Positions 11,013-23,479 of a stretch of DNA of 64,000 nt are shown in pieces. Position numbers and translations under genes: made by a program. Under the pieces are notes generated by a model that did not search any database, was not told where the DNA came from, and worked only from the letters and a program-made list of their open reading frames with translations. This DNA is from Powellomyces hirtus (lineage: Eukaryota; Chytridiomycota; Chytridiomycetes; Spizellomycetales; Powellomycetaceae), in assembly GCA_025526995.1 (NCBI GenBank), contig JAHLKG010000028.1, forward strand, positions 248,001-312,000, given 5' to 3'. The number at the start of each line of letters is the position of its first letter. The first letter of the stretch is position 1.

Positions 11013-12039
11013 AGGAAGTGTGAGATTTTCGCATGGGAGAGCTTTCGGGTGAGGAGGCCGGACCTACCTCCGTGACACCTCTGTGGGTGCGGGGGTTTCG
11101 CACAATCACGAGGCAACCATTCGTCCCCGCACTGTTGATCGGGGTATGCAACGGAGACATAGATTTTACATTGGCAGAGCCCCCAATTAGCTATTTATAT
11201 GGCGGGGCATGCGACCCTGTAGCTAGCCGTAGGGCTCCTGTATAAGGACGTTTCTGTATTTGGATTTTTTCTCGGCCAGTGGAAAATACTGTTCTCCGTC
11301 CCTACAGTTGGGAAGCATCCCGGACAATCCGAATCGTCTTCAATGGTGCACAGTAGATTCCTTCATCACACCGCTGCTGATCTCGAAAACGCGAGATGGG
11401 CGCTTGCTTGCAGATAGCAGTCAACCCTCAGCAGACCGCCGCTGGCGGCTCCTTGTAAAAACATTTCGGTACCAGCTGCAAATGGCAGCTGATCGTTACG
11501 ATACGTATCCTAGACATGAGGATTCTTTGATATGTGCGATTATGTTGAAAATTATGTCAAGGTGCCTGAAAACGCATATTGATGAACGCAAGATTGATGA
11601 CAAAACCCCGGATGTTTGAGTAAAGACAACGCATACCTGCCGGCCAACTAGGCTTTGCATCACATTACGTCACGCCGAGTCACAACATATACAAGTTCCT
11701 TCCTTTCCTCCGTCTTGCTCCGCCCCTCGAGTTGCTCAGAGTGGCCACAAATGAGTCAATCGAGAAAGGGATTGGTTGGATGAATGAATGGGTAGTCAAG
11801 GCATGTACCTATTTATGTGTCGTAACCGTATGATATTCATGATGACTGATCCATTCTCCTTCTCCAGTGATACAATCCGAGCGTGCGTGTGCAAAAAAGA
11901 AGGGAGTGGAAGGAAGGAAGAAAAGAAGGGCAGAATACACAATAAAAGGGAACCGCCCTCCGCCCAACCTTTCCCCCCCCCCTCGCCCGCGTCTATACTT
12001 CTAAACACTCAGATTACAACCAAAACACACCGCACAAAC
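11013..12039. other. intergenic, promoter of the small 12.04 kb gene
   Basis: No recognisable gene. A 119-codon open frame at 11260-11619 (+) has no family resemblance. The last 150 bases (11900-12039) turn purine-rich, then CT- and ACA-rich, as a promoter and 5' leader would. Confidence 0.4.
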
Positions 12040-12270
12040 ATGTCTCTCCGTTCCGACGCAAAGGCTAAGAAGGACATCTCCCCCGTAACCGGCGAGGTGC
12101 TACACAAACCCAAACCCTCCGACTCGGAGATCCTGCACCGCGAGGGCGACCAGGTCTTTGAAGCATCGCCCGACCAGAAGAAACCCGCCACCCACGCCAT
12201 TGCCAACGACCATTCCATCAAGGCAAAACCGACCGGCGCAAAGAGGGATCACATCAAATTTGTAGAATAA
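12040..12270 (+). CDS. small charged protein of unknown function (76 residues)
   Basis: The ATG at 12040 follows an ACA-rich leader (caaacATGTCTC), a good eukaryotic start context. The 76-residue product is strongly hydrophilic: MSLRSDAKAKKDISPVTGEV near the start and KPTGAKRDHIKFVE at the end. It has alternating basic and acidic residues, no signal peptide, no membrane segment and no cysteine. I do not recognise the family. The compact, disordered-looking sequence would suit a small regulatory or stress-related protein, but that is a guess. It converges on the class C GPCR gene, whose stop lies 280 bases away. Confidence 0.6.
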   Translation: MSLRSDAKAKKDISPVTGEVLHKPKPSDSEILHREGDQVFEASPDQKKPATHAIANDHSIKAKPTGAKRDHIKFVE

Positions 12271-12550
12271 GTGAGGGTAGGAATGGGATCCCCACCCCCT
12301 CCCTTTGCGTATCTTGTAAACCCCTGTGATGAAGGAATGATCACCGCGATTGAATGGTATTGGGTCGTTGTATAGTCAATGTTGAACTAGCAATGAAATG
12401 AGTACCCATGTCAACTGCGCGTGCACATTGAGATATCTGCGCGACACGGAAGTGTTAAGTGTTTCCCCACGGCAATGGTCTTCACTGGTACACGGCAAGC
12501 ACCGAAAACACCTCAGTCAGCGCAACCAAAAGACGCATTGCACAACGTGT

Positions 12551-15402
12551 CTATACAGTTTTCTCGCCATCCGTGATCGCCGAAGCACGCACGCTAGCTT
12601 TCCAGCCCTGATTCTCATCGCCCTTTGCAACCGTTGCAAACGCCTCAACCCACTCCTGCGCATCTTGGTCACTCTCGCATTGCACTTGAACCGCGCCCTT
12701 TGGCCATTTGATGGTGAAGCAGTCTTCCTTGGCTTTCACTTCGATCGTCGATACGGATAGCGCAATGCCTACGTCCGGCTCCCTTTCGCTGATCAAGGAG
12801 AGGATGGGCGCGGGTTTTGCAAAGAGAGTGAGAACGTGGTTTTTCCATTGGGAGGTGGTTATTCTCGATTGTCCGCGGACCGCAAGTGTTGATGTCTAAA
12901 GAAAAGTTGGTTGAAAAACTAAAAGGTTGATACCAAACTAAACTGCCGCGACTTTGGACAGACCTTCCAAGGCCCCGCCGCAAATGATTTCTTGCGGATG
13001 CCCAGTCCTTTCAAGGCTTCCGCAGCACCTCCACCACCCCCACTCGACGCACTCCCCTCACCCACAAGTCCAAACGTCTCCGCATCCGCCTTGCTCAGGA
13101 CACCCAGCACATAGCGTCCAATCAAGGCAAAATACGTCACTCCCGTGGCGACCAGGACCAAGCAACTCCGAATAATCCACCCAATCAGCACCCCCACATC
13201 CGTAAGGTGCGTCACCACCAGAATGATGATGGCGCAGAAGAGGATGTTGTAGATTGCGATTCCAATCGCTTTGGCTTCGTTGTAGGACGAGTAGATGTTG
13301 CGGGTCCGGTAGGCTAGCCAGCAACACACCACAATCAGGAGCGCGTTCAAGAGCATCGTGGAAATGAGCAGTCCGTCGGCCGCGCGCGAATTGAGGGTTT
13401 TGCAGCGGTAGTAGTGCTTTTCCGAAAGCATGTCCAGATATTCGACTGATTGGAGGGGATAGGCGCCGGCCCACACCAGCACAAGAACCTATCACCCGCT
13501 CAAAATCACCAACCATGACGCCTGAAGGCACGCGGGCATTGTGCAACGAACATACCAGTTCGGTCAAGAATACACCAAAGATATTCAACAACAGCTCTTG
13601 ATTCTTGATGACTCGCCGTTGACTGATGCGATTATCGAAAATCCTGTATAAGCGGCGCAGTTTGACAAATATGCCTCCCACAACCGTCCCGAATCCGATC
13701 GTCATCAAGGCCATGTACAAGTTACACGACACGATATCGGGAATCTCCTTGGCGTCCACATAGATGGTGAGTAAGACCACCGCCATGCCGAGAGCCGTAA
13801 TAGCCATGAACAGCGGCGAAACGGGTTTGAGCAGCGCGTGGTTGCGGAGGGCAAGCAAGAACGGGATCGACAGCACCACAAGGAACAACAACGCGCTGGT
13901 AAACGCCATCACCACCGCCGGCAATGGTTTCTGGTACCCAATCGTGTCCTCATTGAATTTCGGCGCATCGCTCGGTTTCGCAGGTCCATACCATTTGATC
14001 TCTGTTGTAAACTGTAGACTCTCGGCAGTGCCGCTAGCGACTTGCCTGTAGCCGCCATTGGCGTTTTGCCAGTTGAGGATGCGGAAGTTGGCGGCTGCGC
14101 TGTCACCGTTGGGCTGGAACCCGGCGGGTCCCATCGCGCCCATGAAGGAGATGGCGGTAAAGTCGGTGACGTTCCATTTCAGGATATCGTTCCAGGTGTT
14201 CGAGGTGAGATTGGCCAGTACGACACCGGGTTGGTTGAGGATGTGTTTGAACGCGTGAGCGAATGCGTAGGTAGCATCATACTAAACGAAACAGCCAGAA
14301 AAATTGTCAGCACATCTCCAAAACCCCCCACAGTTCAAAGGTAAATAGAATAATAGAATACCTACGTGCGCAATAGCTCCACTCGGCGGCTCATATCCAT
14401 ACTGGGTCCGCCACTTTTGGATAAACTCTCCACTATACTGGTCCGTGTACTCGAGCGGCTCCGTCATCATTAACCCCTCAAAATTCGCCACATCCTCTGG
14501 CTGCGCATTATTCGCTTTCCCGATCTGCAGCATATTGTCGCCTCCAATGTACGCATACTCGGGACCAATCATCTCGTTCCTCTTGAGCGCCCGGAACAGG
14601 TCAACTGCGTCCTCTTCGCCTTCAACGAGCGTTATAATGACTCTCGCGCCCGCGAGCTTGAGGTTGGTGAGCCGGTAATCCGTCGCACCGACATCGGAAA
14701 GGTCGTATGTGAACGACGACGCAATATCAACTCCCGTCGCATCCGCGGACGAAATGATCTTATCCAACAAGTCCTGTCCATACGTCGACGTCGACGCCAG
14801 AACTCCAATCTTCCGCCACCCCAACTGCCTGACCAGTCTCAGCATGACCAGTCCCTGGAAACTATCATCCGCAACCAACCGGAAAAAAGTCGGGAACTCG
14901 CCTTTATTGCCCAGGGACGGACTCGTGGACCACACCGAGCACTGGAAGATGGACGTGGTGGAGAGCGTCCACGACAGCATTTTAGAGTAGTCCGAGTACC
15001 GCTCCCCAATCACGCCTTGATAGCTGTCGGCGATGATGCTTTGGGCGGCAGCGACGACGAGGCCCTTGTTTTGGCCTTTGGAAGAGCCATCGTCTTTCCG
15101 GTGGACTTCAAACCGGGTGGCGCCGGGAAACCAGGTGGTGATGTTACTCTACAAACAAAATTATGGCATGAGAAAAACGCCCGTGGTGTTATAACTTGGA
15201 ATCATGTTTGGGCTAGTGATACCTGAATTTCCGCCGCGGCTAACGCAGCACCTTTATACGCGCGCTCTTCCATCGCATCCATGCCTTTGTTCCAATAGGA
15301 GTAGGGGTACATGACAGCCAACTTGATGACGGTCCCTTCCACCCCGATGCCACAGCACAGAGACCGCAGTATGAGCGATAGCGCCCAGAGCCTTTGCTGC
15401 AT
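12551..15402 (-). CDS. class C (GABA-B-like) GPCR with C-terminal PH-like domain
   Basis: Five exons (15402-15223, 15148-14366, 14281-13556, 13488-12964, 12895-12551), all in phase, give 852 residues. A hydrophobic leader is followed by a periplasmic-binding-type ligand domain (about 25-430; ...AYKGAALAAAEI, LRLVRQLGWRKIGVLAST, YAYIGGDNML, YDATYAFAHAF), as in GABA-B and metabotropic receptors. From about residue 440 come seven hydrophobic segments, with the intracellular pair VKLRRLYRIFDNR and YNEAKAIGIAIYNILF typical of class C. After a Gly-rich linker, exon 5 (about 745-830) reads like a PH domain: QWKNHVLTLFAKPAPILSLI, then CFTIKWPKGAVQVQCES and DAQEWVEAF. The receptor should sit in the plasma membrane, bind a small ligand outside and signal to G proteins. 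The PH tail would bind phosphoinositides or partners; this fusion is unusual. The ligand is unknown. Confidence 0.85.
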
Positions 15403-18400
15403 CGTCTTCTACGTTTTGTAGGTAGCTGGTTGTTCAAAAGGTGCAGCGAGCTTTGCGTACTGTAATTGCTTGTGTATTCAAATTGGAGTGACCGACCCAA
15501 ACGAGCTTCACACCACATATTTGTAAACCGGTGCCGGGGAGTTTCCCTTTGGCCGACCAGATAGGCCCCAACCCAAGGGCTGTCTAAGCAGTCGTACCGA
15601 GTTGCCGGAAACGCGACTTTGGGAACGGACCGGTGAATGAGACGAAACACTGAAAACCAGCAATGCACTGGGTAGCGTCTGGCCGATTCTCTTCATCGTC
15701 TCTTTTGCACCATCACAGCATTTGGGGAAAATACATCACATTTCTCGCGGATATGTGTGTGTGCAGCCAACTTCAATTCCGCGGGGCGATGCGCATCTAT
15801 ACCAACAACGCGGTTCAATGTCATTTTTTTTTTTGTCGAGCACTAGGGTGCCATTGCTTGCCAACCGCAGCGTGTTTGGGCCAGCAAGAAGGGGATTACG
15901 GTTGGCGGGGGGTCACGGGAAGCGCAGATGGGGGCTGGTTGGAAGATTGGCCTCCCTACGGGCCATTTACAAACAAAGAGAGATAGGCGCTAATGACGCT
16001 CCATTTCTGTTCATTTCCGAGATCCATCTATTCTGCGCCCATACAATATGACTCAGAAGTATGTCAAAATGCTGGCAGTTTTTTAGGTGGGCTCTACGTT
16101 TTTTACACAGCCCCAGTTGGTGTATCTATCTATCTATCTACTCTGCATGCCTACATGAGGGATGTCTGTTCTTGGCTCTATGCACTCTGCATCCACTTAC
16201 CGACATGGTTGGTTTGAAACGTCGGCTCGGGTCTAGTCGGGTGTGTTCATTTGGACTTTTAGTCTTCCACGAAGTCCGGCAACGCGTCGACTGTACACCC
16301 CTATTCTTCACAACCCGCGTAACTCACTCGCCGACCTTTCTGACCGCATTTTCTTTTGCCTCCCGGGGTCAACGCGGACATGGACGCGAAAGAAATCCGG
16401 CTGAAAAGCGCGTCACTCGACACCCCCTCTGAATCTCTTTCCACGGCCATATTCAGCCCTTGCCGATGCTGCCATCGGATCCCGGATTCGCCACCAACGT
16501 CACAACCCCATCGGGTGCAAGGGTTGCCGGGCCATTGAAGAGGAGGGGGGCGCAAGCGTGTCCGGGTGTTTTCGCGCACGATGGGACCGTGCGCGTGAGA
16601 TCCCTCTTTTGGGCGTGAATTGCGCGCGACTTTGTCGAGTTTGGGGAGGCCCGCGCGGAGTTTGGGTGCGGGGCTGAAACTGTCGAATTTTGAGCAGAGT
16701 TTCCCCCCACTCACTTTGGTGTTGACGTTTGTGGAGCACGTTCGCCGAGGGATGGAACCGCGGGATCCGGGGTCGCCGATATCAATGTCCGCCCCAGGTA
16801 GGATGCGTGAAGCAGCAACGTTTCAAATCCGAGAATGCGTCCACAATGCCTACCCTGACGACGGTATCACGTTTTAGTGACTTTGGCTTGGGGGCGTCTC
16901 GGGAAGGGTTTGGATTCGGCCATTTTGGATTGGAGTTCGGACCGCGCGATGGGGGCGCGGAAAAGAGGCTTGTTCTGCCCGCTTTCGAACTTTTTTTTTT
17001 TTTTTTTTGGCGATGGTGTGCCGGGCGCCTAGTTTGGAATGCACGGGCGAATATGCGCGCGGTGGGTTTTGGTGGACATGAGGGCCTCCTCGCCCACAAT
17101 ACGGTCTGCTGCTGATGCACATGGTGCTCGCCATGTCTTTGACCATGTGTGACGCTTTGGGCGTGTAAGGGGGTCGGTGTGGTCGGTGGTTGAAGCCGGT
17201 TTATCACATTCGCGGGTTTGAGTGGGGATCCTCTATTCTCTTTTTGAGCCAATGGCGCTTCGTGTCAGAGTTTTACGGTCACTGGGCATTTGCAGCATTG
17301 GGCAATTGTAATTGCGCGCACCGTATCGTTTCTCGCAGCGATTCGATGCTTGGGAGACACCACGCCGCAACCAAGGCCCGCGATACTTTGATTTCGCATT
17401 TTGCAATGTCGAGAGTCTCGGGGTATCACTGACCACGGCAGGGACTCGATCCCACGCTTGGTCCCAAAGTCTGACTACCTACCCTCTCCCGAATCCGCAC
17501 ACACTCGATCATCGCAATATCCACCCACCATTTTCGTCCGCCGCCAATGTCAACCCCCCTCAGCACACCCTCGGGGTAAGACTGTTCTCCATCCGTCGCT
17601 TCAGAAAAGTAACCGAAGAGCCTCCCACTGTCGCTCTCTTGCACTACTTTATATAGCTATATAACCGAAGGGAGAGGTGAAGGAAATTCTGGTTAGTTCT
17701 CTTGGTATTTTCCTTAAGTGGGGGGGGCTACGCCCTAGATCCTTCCATGCTTTGTATCGAATTGCCGTTTCCCTCCGCGGTCGCGTCGTACGCGTCGGTC
17801 GGGGGCGAGTTGGGCTTATGGGTATTATAGGTGTCAAGGGCGTTATTATAATGAGCTGCTGGGCTCCATTTCCGATATTTTGACTCCATCGCGCTGTTCG
17901 CGCAGGGTGTACTGGTCTCCGTACGTGCTCGTTGGGCAATGTTGATTCATCATGATTTCAGCACTGTACAGTGCGAGTCGTTTTACATCAGTGGCTGGCG
18001 AGCGCGGTCTCGAGTGTTTGCCCGACACTCCCCCATGCCGTCGCCAGGCGTCTCGGGTGCCCGCTTCGATCGTTGCAGGTGTGTTGATATCAAGACTCCC
18101 GGCGCTCTGTTCAGCGATATCCTTTCATCCCCTGCGATATCGCGCATTTGAGTCAATGTGGCGGCCGTGTCGATGCCTTTAGTTCCCGGGTAACGTCTGG
18201 GCTTTGCGCGGGTGGCGAGCGTTTTCCCGTGTCGCGTTGGCGACAGGTGTGGGCAGAGACATGTGGGCGGAGGACTCGTTTGCTTCTCGGCTTTGCGGGG
18301 TGGGTTCGGGTAGAGTCCTTTGTCGTCGGCGACATTGTTCCATTTTCGTCGACGCGTGGGTTCACATGCACACGCGTCAGTCAAGGAGTCTGATTTCATC

Positions 18401-19073
18401 TACTCAACTAATAAAGATAAGTCCAATATCAATCTTGGCCTTCGTACCGAGTTTACTCCAACAAGATGATAAGATAATCCGGTAGAGTTTCGTGCGTCAG
18501 TGGGTCTTGCACAGAGTGAGGTGGATTCTTTCGCCCCTTGGCTCTTTGATCTTTGATACGTTCTTTCACCGAGAAACGTTTGGTCGGCTGCCACGTGACC
18601 TACAGCTCTACATCTAGGATACCCATAGCAATGATGATGTCAGCAGACATTCCTATATCCAGTAGGAGCGCCTATATCTGGTGCGCCTGCATACATATAG
18701 CATAGGGAAGGGGTCTGATTGAGTGAGAGACTCGCTGAGGAGAGAGAGAGAGAGAGAGACTGGCCATCCACTATTTCTGTCTTTGCTCTCTGATTGACTG
18801 ACTGTGACTCTCTCTTGTTTCTGTTTCCACTCATCCATCCATCCGCCTGTTTGTATCCTTCACTCGCTCGTGCCATGCTGTATTCAGTTGTAGTACTGTA
18901 TTCGGCATCGCTGACTCAATGCCCTAGAAGTAGGACATACCACATATAGCATGCCCACGTCACTTTCATCGCGCGAGTCACTCATCTCTTCCCTTATAGG
19001 CGCTAGTGAGAGGCATGCCATTGCGTGCGATGGCATTGCACAGGTATCCATAGTAGATACCCCATAGAACATC
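15403..19073. other. 3.7 kb gene-poor interval
   Basis: It separates the divergent GPCR (-) and monooxygenase (+) genes, so it must hold both promoters. It contains a poly-T run near 16990-17008 and a GA dinucleotide tract at 18740-18758. It also has many GC-rich TCGCG-type stretches (16560-18350) and open frames without any family signature. The motif GTTTTCGCGC at about 16560 resembles an E2F/MBF-type site. Nothing here is convincingly coding. Confidence 0.4.
18740..18758 (+). repeat. GA dinucleotide microsatellite
   Basis: An uninterrupted run of about nine to ten GA units, 315 bases upstream of the flavin monooxygenase start. Such GA/CT tracts are common in fungal promoters. Confidence 0.8.
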
Positions 19074-20944
19074 ATGCACGTCGTTGTCATTGGCGCTGGC
19101 CCCAGTGGCCTCGTCACCGCAAAGACCTTGCTCGACACAAACTCAAACCCGCTCTTTGCTGCCCGTCCCGACGTCCGCGTCTCCATTCTCGAGCAGGAGC
19201 CCGCTCTCGGTGGAACCTTCAAGTATCGCGCATATCAGAACGCTGAGCTGGTCTCTTCAAAGCAGCTCACCGCCTTCTCCGACTTTCGCTTCCCTCCCGA
19301 CCAGCCCGACCATGTCAGTGTCCCCGACTACATTGCTTACCTGGAACGCTACGCCGCAAAACACAACCTCGGCCAGCTCATTCATTTCGGGACAAAGGTC
19401 ACCGCAATCGAAAAGCATTCCGCCCCTGGGGATCAACACATCATCCACTACATGATCGGCGACGTCACTCATTCCATCGCCTGTGACGCCATTGCCATGT
19501 GTTCGGGTCTCCATGTCACCCCAAATATGCCTGACGTGCCTGGCCTTGCGAACGTCAAGGGCGAGGTGCTACACAGCTCGCAGTACAAGGCTCGGAACCA
19601 GTTGGCCGGACGCAACGTGCTCGTTCTTGGCTGTGGAGAAACAGCCATGGATCTCGCCTACGAGGCCGTCCAAGTCGCCAAACGCGTCGTCTTGTCGCAT
19701 CGGAACGGATTTCTATCCTTCCCGAAAGCGTTCCGCGACTTTGTTGTCTTTGGCTACCGGCTCGATGGCGCCCTCCCTCTGGGTATGATTGAACCCTTGA
19801 TCCCAATAACAACTGCTGTTGAGGGCCTTCATAACATGTATGCTTTAAAACAGACACCCTGATCTCAAACTTGTTCGAGAATGCCTACGTTCATCCTCGC
19901 GTCCGATCCACTCGTTTCCGATGGCATTTCTCTGATCAATTCGTCCGACTGGCCATGTTGTTTCTCACGGGAACATCGATCGGTTGCTCCCAGTGGGTCG
20001 CACCTCCGCACCACGTTGGCCGGGCATGGAACTTTCTAAACAAGTCCACAAAAGCAATGCCCTACATCAACAAACCGTTCAAGCGATGGTATACGTGGCA
20101 GTGGCTCGCCCATTACGATGACGACCTTCCTGCCGAGCATCAAGACAAGGAGATTCACGTCTGCCCATGGGTCGATCACATTGATGAAACGGGCCAGGTC
20201 CATTTCAAAGAAGACGATAGCGCCTCCAGTCGCCTGGCGCAGTCAAGTCCTCCCTTCAGGCCAGACCTGGTTGTGTGCGCCACTGGGTACAAGCAGGAAA
20301 CGCTATTCCGCGATGACGAGACATTCCCACGGTTACGGGAAATCCTGACCGATGCTTCACAACCCAGTATTGCGTTTATCGGGCTCGTCCGTCCGAACGT
20401 TGGGGCCATCCCTCCTATTGCAGAGATGCAAGCAATGTGGTGGACTCTCGTGTTGCAAGGAAAGCTCGATCCAAAATCCCTCGACGCCGCTGACACCCAC
20501 TACAAGCTGCTACCGACCGCTTCCGGCCGGATCTCATACGGTGTCGATCACTCTGCTTACACCTACCAGCTGGCGGTGGACATGAAAGCCGCCCCGTCGC
20601 TTCTTCAGGGCGACCTGTTGCGCACGCCCCGACTGCTTGCCGCCTACTGCTTGTGTGCCGCGTTCACACCGCTCTTTCGTCTGGTCGGACCTTTCAGGTG
20701 GGACGGTGCCGCAGAGATCGTCACGGGCGAATTGTGGGAGACGGTGGCTCGAAGAGGCGTCCTCGGAAACCTGTTCATGACCGTCCTGCCCATGCTGGTG
20801 TACGCCACTGTGAATCTTGGAATGTGTACCCTCGAACTGGCCTTTTGGGCGTGCGTCCTCCTGTTTGACGTTGCAACTTTCCGAGGCTGTACACGCGCGG
20901 TTTCGGGAATACGAGACCTAGTCGGACTGGCAACCTATACCTGA
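19074..20944 (+). CDS. flavin-containing monooxygenase with C-terminal membrane segments
   Basis: Two exons (19074-19782, 19854-20944) are joined across a 71-base gtatga...acag intron with a CATAAC branch site, giving about 600 residues. The FAD Rossmann motif GAGPSGL is at residues 7-13. An FMO-identifying segment follows (VKGEVLHSSQYK, about 161-172; the usual first Phe is Val), then the NADPH motif GCGETAMD (about 186-193). ATGYKQE later matches the conserved FMO ATGY strand. FMOs oxygenate N or S atoms of small nucleophiles using NADPH and O2. The last ~120 residues contain two or three long hydrophobic segments, which fits membrane anchoring as in ER-bound FMOs. Without the intron the two halves lie in different frames. 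The substrate cannot be told. Confidence 0.88.
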
Positions 20945-23460
20945 AAATACGCTTTTTCTCGCGCCCCTGCTCTTTACCCCTTACCGTGCTTGCGACGGGA
21001 TTGCTAATTTGTGCCAAACTCTCCGCCGCAAACGCACGGGAACAGCTGGCCTATCAGAGTGGGTCCAGCCTCCATTCGCATAGCGCCAGATTCCGCCGAC
21101 TCGGCGACCAGAATGCAAGCGCGTTGCATGGAGCCGTGACTCGGCGCGTCACCATTTTCGGCCACAGACTTTTTTTGCAACAGGCTTTTTTGTATAATGC
21201 GCTTTTCGAATATTTTGATCCGACAGTCGCTAGTGCTTCCTCGGGTTCGACAAACAAAGCAATCGTGACGGTCTTGTGCTACAACTTATTTTCTAATACA
21301 GAGCGTCAATGTTGTCAGTGTGCGTGAATGCCCGCGCCGGGTTCCATGTTGGGCCGACCCGGAGCACCCGGAAAACTCTTAAACTCATAACCTAAGCTAA
21401 CCGAAGATCTTTGAATCTACTCAAGGGTGGATTACCGTGTGGCAATTCAAGTTTCGAAGCAACCTTAGCTAACTTCTTGAATGGTGTTTTACATTGGGAA
21501 CAAGACTGAGAGAACACTTTCGCGGAGGGGGAGGTTACCTGACTTTCAAACTCGACGCTATTTTGTCCTTCCGCTTCCAGATCCCAAACCGATTGGGTTT
21601 TTGTGTTGTTGCCCGTCCTTCTGAACTATTCGCGAATATCTGTTTTTTTTTTCACCTGGTGCTTTTCCCGGCCCGTATATATCCACGTTGGAACTCTGGG
21701 TTGTCTCAATGCGGTTTTAGTTGCAAGGTACCAGGGCAATGGGGGGGCTACCGTTTTACTTATGAACTTATGAAGTGGCTCATTCACGATATACCCCTTT
21801 TTGATCTTCTTTATCGCATACACATGTAGGCAGATGGGTCTGATCGTTGCATGAATGTGGAAACGGTTCATGTCTTGTATTGTCATCGAATGAAACGTAG
21901 CGCCTGGCGCTTTCCATTTCAAACGGTCCTGATGAGCGCAGATCGTATTCCGTACGAGTGTGAGATATTTGACTGGGCCGTGATTGACCAAAGGGTGTGG
22001 GGACACTGGTGGATTTGTACACTCCCAGGTGCAAAGCCCCCCCCCCCCCAGTGGCCGGTGGGTGGTATTGCTCAACTTTGACAAACTACAGACTACTTGA
22101 ATGAGGCATCACCCCAAAGATTCAGATAAATGTACACGCCTGCTTTGGCATTCATGAGATATGGCATACAGTACTATTCCCATTCACCGGGGCTGCAAAT
22201 GCCGTACGCACTAGTGGGGGGGAGTGCAACCCGCCGCTGGAGGAAACCGCCGGGAAACCGCTACCGATTGATTTACTACGAGTACTCGTCACCAGGACAC
22301 GAGGGGTCGCCAAGTAAAGCTGGTAAGCACGAGCAAAAAAAAAAACAAAGCGCCACAGGAGGTTTTCGACTCGGACCTTCATTACCGTACAGTAGCAACC
22401 CCTGTTCATCCCATCAGGGTGGGTGTGTGTTGGGTCTCTCTCCTGTTGCAGGTTACTTACAGTTACACGCGCGGAAATGCAAGAGACTTGGACGCACTGT
22501 AGGTGCGGCCCCAGAACGTATTGATTGAACTGGAGGAGCTTAACTTCTGCAAGTAGCATGTCTGTCTGTCTACTGGGTGGGTCGGCAACGCTACTACGGT
22601 GCAACATGGTCGCCTTTGGGTCCGGAGTAGTCCACCCCGGGGGAGAACGGGGACGATCCTGGGGTTCTCGTATCGGGCGGTTTCAAGGTGTTGCACGCTG
22701 CAGCAGCAGCAGCATCTCCGAGCAACAATCACGTTCCAAGACCTTGACAAAAGGAAGGCGGTCGTAAACTTGAAACCGTGCAGTTGGGGGGGTTATTCGT
22801 ATTGCGCTATTTATCTATCCCACCTGCCTTGGGTCTACCGTAGCTCGCCACCGGATGCTTGGCCACAGGCGGGATGTGGAGGTGGCAGGGGAAGGGGACG
22901 TGGCACTGTCTATCGAGAAATGTCTTGTTCTTGTGGTGGGCGTCCCCTTCAACGCTACCAGTAGCGCAGGTGGGGCGGTACTAAATCGTAAGTTGCATCA
23001 ACATTTTCCATCAACGTTTGACCTCCATCCGGTCTGCGGCGGTTGGGGTTACGGCGTTTTCAGCGGCGGGCGTTGTCGAACGGGGGCAGCAGCTTTAATG
23101 AGGGGGTGTGTTTATAGTGCGTGTTGAAACCATTTTGTGGGGACGCCATTTTTTTTTTTTTCGCATTTGTGAGACTCCCTGTTACCCGTTTTGTGCACGA
23201 ATATTTTGTTTTCACAATGACGGCGGGTTTCACAGAGGTGAAGGATCGGCGTGGCGGGACGAGGGACCCCCGCAAACGCCAAACTGGCCCTTTTGCCCAA
23301 ACGGGCGACGAGAGGGCCATACACGACAGCAGTCAGGCAAAGCAACGAGGTGCGGGCGTGGCGGCAGCAGCAGTAGCAGTAGCAGTAGCATTCTCTGCCG
23401 CACACACCTTTCTGTCTGCCATAATGCTTTCCCAATGCTTTGGCTGCACGAGGAGAGGGT

Positions 23461-23479
23461 GGGGGGGGGGGGGGGGGGG
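23461..23479 (+). repeat. homopolymer G tract (19 G)
   Basis: Nineteen consecutive G bases in a purine-rich stretch. It could form a G-quadruplex and is also a place where assemblies are often wrong in length. Confidence 0.85.
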
